The notes under the pieces were generated by a model, which searched no databases, had not been told where the DNA came from, and saw only the letters and a list, made by a program, of their open reading frames with translations. From Beaufortia kweichowensis (taxonomy: Eukaryota; Chordata; Actinopteri; Cypriniformes; Gastromyzontidae), in contig CM032795.1 in assembly GCA_019155185.1 (NCBI GenBank), positions 21,957,295 to 22,021,294 of the forward strand: a DNA stretch of 64,000 nucleotides, in the 5' to 3' direction. Positions 58,234 through 64,000 of the stretch are shown here, piece after piece (position 1 is the stretch's first letter; every line of letters starts with the position of its first letter). Both the position numbers and the translations under genes were made by a program.

Positions 58234-58397
58234 ACTCTAAAAACAGAGATCTTTGTGTTACTTTCAAAACAACACGTGTTACTTTCAACTCAACATGTGT
58301 GGTTCCTTTTATGTATTTAACACGTAATGTGTTAAACAGCATAACACAAAAAATGTGTTATGCGTTAAAATAACACATCCTTTTTTAGAGTGCATGT
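58234..58397. mobile_element. small MITE-like element with ACTCTAAAAA ends
   Basis: The left end ACTCTAAAAACAGAGATCTT and right end, read as reverse complement GCACTCTAAAAAAGGATGTG, share an inverted ACTCTAAAAA. The interior repeats AACACGTGTT and AACACAT motifs. No coding capacity. The exact ends and any target duplication were not fixed. Confidence 0.5.
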
Positions 58398-58431
58398 GAT
58401 CTAAGAATCCAGCTGTAATTAAAAAAATATT

Positions 58432-58668
58432 TCAATTCAATGTTATTTGTATAGCACTTTCTCACAAAGATCATTGTACCAAAGCAGCTTTACATGTATT
58501 GAAAGATAACAGTCAGTGGTCAGGGATTAAAAAAACTCTTTAAGAGAGAAAAAAAACACCTGACATGACGTGTTATAGATGCAATCTGTAATAAAGGACA
58601 CAAATTGCCATTGATCACATCTATAACTCGCTATGCAGTTACAAGACACAGACATTTACTAACTTAAG
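58432..58668 (+). repeat. dispersed fish repeat (TATAGCGCTTT family), copy 2
   Basis: Partner of 45746-45990 in the same orientation, with a few indels. It shares GACATGACGTGTTATAGATG and CACATCTATAACTCGCTATG. Confidence 0.8.
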
Positions 58669-59685
58669 AGAGTGAATAAAAATGAATTATATATAATGTG
58701 GTAGATGTGAATTGAACAGGGCCGTGGGTGCAATGAAGTTGTCTTGGGCAGTCGTCCATGTCAGCATCACCAGGATGGGCATCAGGTGGGGCAGGACTGT
58801 TATGAGCAGTGTTGACAGAGTTAATACTCAGAAATACCCTCCTTCTCTTCTCTTTGTGTCTCTCATGATGCCCACAGACATAAAGAGATATTAAGTACTG
58901 TAATAATGCTCAAACACTGAAACACAATCATTTAGACACATAAGTTACATTTTTTAAACGTAAGAATCATATAAAAACAGACCAAAGACATTAAACATTA
59001 GGGAAGTTTCCATTACAAATGGAATTTCTCTGTATTAAACATGAAGGGGATATTTTTTCACAGCTCTTCTCTGTATCTAGATTCTTGTGTTACAGATTTA
59101 CAGCCGGTAATGACCGTCATTACTGATGTCACTGCTCTCAAAACTCAAAAGTGTGTGTGTTGTGTTGTGTTGTGTTGTGTGTGTTACAGCTCAGGTGTGA
59201 AGTGTTAACTGTAAATACACACACAAAAGTGCACAATATTTTCCACAATCTCTATTCAAGATAGAACCCTCTACATTTAAAACATCAAGTTTTATAATTA
59301 TATCGTCTATGATGTGATCTTCATACATATGATGTTTCATACCAAACAGTCAGATGTGAATGTACGTTTGCAGTGGATTGTGGGTAATCACTTCAGGACG
59401 TGAGGGTTAAAGGTCAAGTTCACTTACTACAGCATCTCCACACGAGTCCTAAAGGGAACTTTCACATGTCTTTTATTGCATTCATCATTCACATTCAGTA
59501 GTAGCCTTGATTAGTCATTAGTACTGTCATCATACATCAGTTGTCTAAAAGACATACACTAACACGGCAATATAATATAACTTATAGAAAAATAACATTT
59601 GCTGTCACTTAAATGTTTCCCTGCCGTATAATACTAAGAACTACAGCACAGAGAAGTGAAACACTGACTTTAGTCAGAATCAGAA

Positions 59686-59815
59686 TGAGCTTTATTGTCA
59701 GGTGTGTTCACACATACGAGGAATTTGTTTTAGTGACAGAAGCTCCACAGTGTTACAGAATGACAGACACAGATGATAAAAAGAATAGAAGAATACTATA
59801 CAAATATACAATATA
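59686..59815 (+). repeat. dispersed repeat (GAGGAATTTGTTTTAGTG family), copy 2
   Basis: Longer copy of the element at 23989, beginning AATCAGAATGAGCTTTATTG. Confidence 0.65.
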
Positions 59816-60284
59816 AGATGATATACAGCACCAGATGATGATTCAGTAAATATCTAATATTCTCACTACATTTAGTGTTTTAGCTCATGTATTAAAGAGA
59901 AATATTTACTCACCACCATGTTTTTGATGATTTTTACAGTATGTTAAAGATAAACTGATTCTGATGAGGACAGATAACTACAAGCATCACAAACATTCTC
60001 CACGGATACAAATAAACTCATGAGGGTGAGTACATGAAATCTACTTTCATTTTTGGGTAAAATACTCCTTTAATTTAATCCTTAAATACATAATAAATGT
60101 TGATGTTGAATTTACAAATAAAAAGATATGAATTTATTCTTCCATTACAGTATGCTGGATTATTGAGGTGCTTTCACATGTGAAACATCACACAGCACGT
60201 GGAATATCATGTCTGAATTGTCATTATTATGCTTAGATGTGTATAATAACACAAAAGATCTTCTGTCGCCTCCGTTCAGTTCAT

Positions 60285-61123
60285 CTAGACACAGCCACAT
60301 TTCCGTGCCGAGTGTCTCTTTATGGTGTGATATATCAGATTATCAGATCATCATCATATTGGATCGGTCGACAGCAGGCGGTGGGAGGAGAGTTCAGCAG
60401 AATGTTTTTCTCATTGGCGGAGAGGATTTTGATGAGGATTTTATCGTAGTTTGTGAGTGAGTTTTTACACATGCCACTGCAGTAACTGTAGATCAACTCT
60501 TCTTGACTCTTATAATCCAAAGCCAGATCAGAAACTCTCAGCTGAACGCGTCTGAGCGCACATCCACGATTCGCTCTCCTCCTGTCCATCTTCAAAGATC
60601 TCTGCATTCTGAATATGATGTCTGGAACAAAAAAATCCACGCTGTAAAATGTGAAAGATATTTCAGAAACTGCAATAACTCTTTAAAGAACCCTTAAGAT
60701 GTGTAGTCGAGAGACTTTCAAACACACGTGAAGTTTCTGTTCTGATGGTGTTACTGGAGTAATAGTTCTTCAAGTTCTTAAAAGAGACAAGAGCAGGTTT
60801 CTCAGAGACGTTTCCACCAGTATAACAGCTTTGTCTAAACCTGAGCTGATAGAGAGAGATCGCTGTGTCTCTAACATCCCACCCAGATACAGTGAGACAC
60901 GTGAAACTTCACAACAGTATCAGGTGTGTGTGAGACTTTGTCTTAATGGTAATTATTCATTGGCTTATTGAATATTTTTGCTGACCTGAGTTTCTTGTGG
61001 TGTTTCTTTTGTTCCTGAGACTCGAGCAGATGTTGAGCGTGAACTGTTTTCTGTGAGATGTGATGGACCAGCTGGTGTGAAAGACATCAGCGCACACACC
61101 AGCATCACAGCCCAGATCTTCAT
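60285..61123 (-). pseudogene. gdnf: GDNF-family ligand gene, last exon frameshifted
   Basis: GDNF is a secreted cystine-knot neurotrophic factor acting through GFRA1 and RET. Last exon 60621-60285: RRRANRGCALRR, QEELIYSYCSGMC, NYDKILIKILSANEK and ACCRPIQYDDDL match the GDNF-type knot with its first five cysteines. The in-frame stop is TGA at 60337-60335. The expected end, IYHTIKRHSARKCGCV, follows in another frame, with its stop at 60287-60285. About 13 bases are missing between DDDL and DNL (junction 60345/60344). Signal exon 61123-60986 gives MKIWAVMLVCALMSFTPAG and ends at a CAG/GTCAGC donor. A phase-compatible middle exon is 60845-60728 (acceptor CTCTCTATCAG, donor CAC/GTGTGT), but its peptide has no clear family likeness. 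The position after nipbl and the minus orientation agree with human GDNF. It is either a true pseudogene or paralogue loss, or a sequence error. Confidence 0.75.
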
Positions 61124-61828
61124 CATCACAGCCCAGATCTTCATCACATCACAGATCTTCATCATCACAGCCCAGATCTTCATCATCACAGCCCAGATCT
61201 TCATCATCACAGCCCAGATCTTCATCACATCACAGATCTTCATCATCACAGCCCAGATCTTCATCACATCACAGATCTTCATCATCACAGCCCAGATCTT
61301 CATCACATCACAGATCTTCATCATCACAGCCCAGATCTTCATCATCACAGCCCAGATCTTCATCATCACAGCCCAGATCTTCATCACATCACAAATATTC
61401 ATCATCACAGCCCAGATCTTCATCACATCACAAACATTCATCATCACAGCCCAGATCTTCATCACATCACAGATCTTCATCATCACAGCCCAGATCTTCA
61501 TCATCACAGCCCAGATCTTCATCATCACAGCCCAGATCTTCATCACATCACAGATCTTCATCATCACAGCCCAGATCTTCATCACATCACAGATCTTCAT
61601 CATCACAGCCCAGATCTTCATCACATCACAGATCTTCATCATCACAGCCCAGATCTTCATCATCACAGCCCAGATCTTCATCATCACAGCCCAGATCTTC
61701 ATCACATCACAAATATTCATCATCACAGCCCAGATCTTCATCACATCACAAACATTCATCATCACAGCCCAGATCTTCATCACATCACAGATCTTCATCA
61801 TCACAGCCCAGATCTTCATCACAAACAT
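60986..61828 (-). CDS. gdnf: open N-terminal extension of gdnf signal exon through the minisatellite
   Basis: Upstream of the ATG at 61123 the frame stays open for 235 more codons to an ATG at 61828 (MFVMKIWAVMMKICDVMKIW). Almost every repeat unit supplies an in-frame ATG, so any of dozens of starts leads into the same signal peptide. An in-frame TAA lies four codons upstream of 61828. Whether any upstream ATG is used is unknown. The ORF is seen directly; translation of the extension is inference. Confidence 0.35.
61103..61827. repeat. 21/18-bp minisatellite with 318-bp higher-order period, seeded by the gdnf start codon
   Basis: On the minus strand the units are ATGAAGATCTGGGCTGTG plus ATG (MKIWAVM) and ATGAAGATCTGTGATGTG (MKICDV), in a mixed order. 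Variant units with AATATT and AACATT recur as the pair NVCDV/NICDV, once near 61391-61440 and once 318 bp later (61393 versus 61711). This shows a segmental duplication inside the array. All unit lengths are multiples of three, so both strands are open throughout. The last unit at 61123 is the gdnf-like start itself. Confidence 0.92.
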
Positions 61829-62830
61829 TGAAAGTATTTAAGAGTCCATTTGAGGTAGATTTTCAGATCATTACTGCATTATTTATTGGACTTTATCAGA
61901 CAGATTTGTTTCATTGTTTAATCTAACAGTTTAGACGGGTATTTGTCTTGGTTTTCTTGCTTTATGATCATATCTATTATATTTGTTTCATTGTTTATTG
62001 CCGATGATTGAACTTTTAAACTGAAGAGTTACTATGAAAAACCTATTTATGAAATTTCTTATAAAGCAATAAAATGTGACCAGATGTGACCTCCGTAATA
62101 TTTCCTCTGTAATCCATTAATAATGATCTGGAGTTCAGTTCTGTGTGTCTCCATCATCATCATCATCATGCTGTTTAATAAGACACGTTACAGTCTTCAT
62201 GTTCTTCTGTAAACAGTGCAGTAAAATCAATGATAATCTATTTCCTTTCAGTATGAACTATGAAAAAAATAAGATTATTAGTTTCAAACGCAAAATTCAT
62301 GCAGAAGTTAGTTTTAGAGTGATGTGATGATGATAGAGACCTGTGTGTGTGTGTGTGTGACCTCATATGTGTCACAAACTCAACACGCGCACACCTTTAT
62401 TTTCATCTGGAAAGATGATTAAATTCAGTATGTCGCGTCTCTATGAAGAAATGTAGCAGTTTTGTCATGAATTATTTAACACACAGGTTTAGTTTCTTTA
62501 AACACATCAAATATTTCAGAATGTAAGACTTCAGTGAAAACTCTGATGTCATGATTAAATGAACGAGATCTCCATCTACAGGTCAACAGTGAACACTGCA
62601 GAGATTCATTTATTTCTCCATGTGGATCTTTTGTTGGTCCTTTCTGTTGTTTGATTTCTGTCAATCCTCAACTCAAACACTAACTAAAGATGAACTTTCA
62701 GTGACAGTTTACAGTACATTACTAATGTGATCAATTCATTTCTTTTTACAGCAGGATTTGAGAGGACTGTGGATCAATCACTTCAAACATAATAACACAT
62801 CACACAATACGACACAATCCACTTCATCAG
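61829..62830. other. gap between gdnf minisatellite and stefin gene
   Basis: AT-rich, no exon recognised. The 62-codon minus frame at 62476-62664 has no splice context or family likeness. Any gdnf 5' UTR and promoter, and the stefin 3' end, fall in or next to this gap. Confidence 0.5.
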
Positions 62831-62833
62831 ATC

Positions 62834-62839
62834 TTTATT
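62834..62839 (-). terminator. poly(A) signal of the stefin gene
   Basis: TTTATT on plus gives AATAAA on minus, 124 bases after the stefin stop codon. Confidence 0.6.
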
Positions 62840-62962
62840 TCAGGACATGATTTATCTTTTAATACAGAGGAATTTAAAGCTTTTCTATTTTTCCAGATTT
62901 TAAACATTGCAAACAGACAATCCATTTTCAATCTTAATCTGTCTGTGTGTGTTTACAGACAT

Positions 62963-63683
<721 letters not shown>

Positions 63684-63689
63684 AGCTGT

Positions 63690-63714
63690 GATGATGATGA
63701 TGATGATGATGATG
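63690..63714. repeat. (GAT)n trinucleotide run in the stefin leader
   Basis: Eight trinucleotide units just upstream of the stefin ATG, probably inside its 5' UTR. Confidence 0.85.
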
Positions 63715-63763
63715 AATCAGAAATACTTGATCAGGTCTGTTGTAAACTGACACAACTACACTC

Positions 63764-63773
63764 TTTATATAGT
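63764..63773 (-). promoter_or_regulatory. TATA box of the stefin gene
   Basis: On the minus strand ACTATATAAAG lies about 80-90 bases upstream of the stefin ATG at 63683, a good distance for a start site near 63735. No other gene uses this side. Confidence 0.55.
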
Positions 63774-63779
63774 CCAGAT

Positions 63780-64000
63780 CACGTCCATGAGTCATCATCA
63801 ATTGAAGGTGGAGTCATAAATGATCTACAGATATGTAGTTTGCTTCCTAAGAGATTTTGCAATGAATATATATCAGTCTAAACAGAAGTCAGATAAAGAT
63901 TTGCATCTCATGCTGTATCATTGAGTCTTGACACATTACAGACTGTGAGTGACCAACATCATCACAAAAACACCAACTTTTCTTTTCTGTTAACCCAATG
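63780..64000. other. right edge, no further gene seen
   Basis: AT-rich DNA upstream of the stefin promoter up to the window end, with no exon recognised. Confidence 0.5.

Larger units (their letters stand above)
57000..60240. other. gap between nipbl and gdnf, repeats only
   Basis: No exon recognised. It contains a small MITE (58234-58397), the second copy of the TATAGCGCTTT repeat (58432-58668), a (GTGTT)n run near 59155-59182 and the second copy of the GAGGAATTTG repeat (59686-59815). In human the equivalent interval holds CPLANE1, NUP155 and WDR70; none is seen here. Confidence 0.55.

Noticed and set aside
60209..60460. 83-codon plus-strand frame
   Set aside because: Antisense shadow of the gdnf-like knot exon.
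60335..60640. Neurturin, artemin or persephin as the identity of the knot exon
   Set aside because: The TNYDKIL, CCRPIQYDDDL and IYHTIKRHSARKCGCV segments and the position beyond nipbl fit GDNF better than the other ligands.
61100..61830. CRISPR-like array of regular repeats
   Set aside because: Units are contiguous 21/18-bp tandem copies with no unique spacers, in a vertebrate genome. It is a minisatellite.
61053..61841. 262-codon plus-strand frame over the minisatellite
   Set aside because: It is open only because all repeat units are multiples of three. The minus strand carries the gdnf-like signal exon in frame, so the plus frame is a shadow.

Overview
The window is vertebrate nuclear DNA from a teleost fish, probably a cypriniform. 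It has short GT-AG introns, long CA and GA microsatellites, fish-type dispersed repeats and MITE-like elements, and no bacterial or phage signature. Exons were assembled by hand from splice sites, phase continuity and recalled similarity to vertebrate proteins. No database search was run.

Layout, left to right. spef2 (+, 2302-13256, 36 coding exons) is a sperm-flagellum/cilium protein with a perfect RFX-type X-box palindrome upstream. A tail-to-tail gap follows, then lmbrd2 (-, 16705-21845, 17 coding exons, 690 aa). A repeat-rich stretch of about 6 kb holds two unrecognised minus-strand reading frames. Next are slc1a3 (+, 29265-35015, 9 coding exons, 534 aa; the EAAT1/GLAST glutamate transporter) and nipbl (+, 40724-56204, 44 coding exons, about 2,364 aa; cohesin loader, closest to the short fish form). 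After a 4 kb gap come a GDNF-family ligand gene on the minus strand (gdnf-like, 60285-61123 plus a repeat-encoded N-terminal extension) and a small stefin (type 1 cystatin) gene on the minus strand (62963-63683).

The order and orientation spef2(+), lmbrd2(-), slc1a3(+), nipbl(+), gdnf(-) is the same as I recall for human 5p13. The interval is strongly compacted, and a stefin gene lies on the far side of gdnf. These genes do not form a pathway; the block is ancestral synteny.

Most notable points. (1) The gdnf-like start codon and first signal-peptide residues (MKIWAVM) have expanded into a ~725 bp in-frame minisatellite with a 318 bp higher-order period. (2) The last exon of the same gene lacks about 13 bp, which puts the final two knot cysteines out of frame. 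(3) spef2 carries a minisatellite built from the end of one exon plus its splice donor. (4) spef2 and nipbl each have one single-base indel at a short homopolymer, so consensus error must be excluded before calling any gene broken. (5) The stefin lacks the QVVAG inhibitory loop and has a 198 bp CT tract as the polypyrimidine tract of its last exon.
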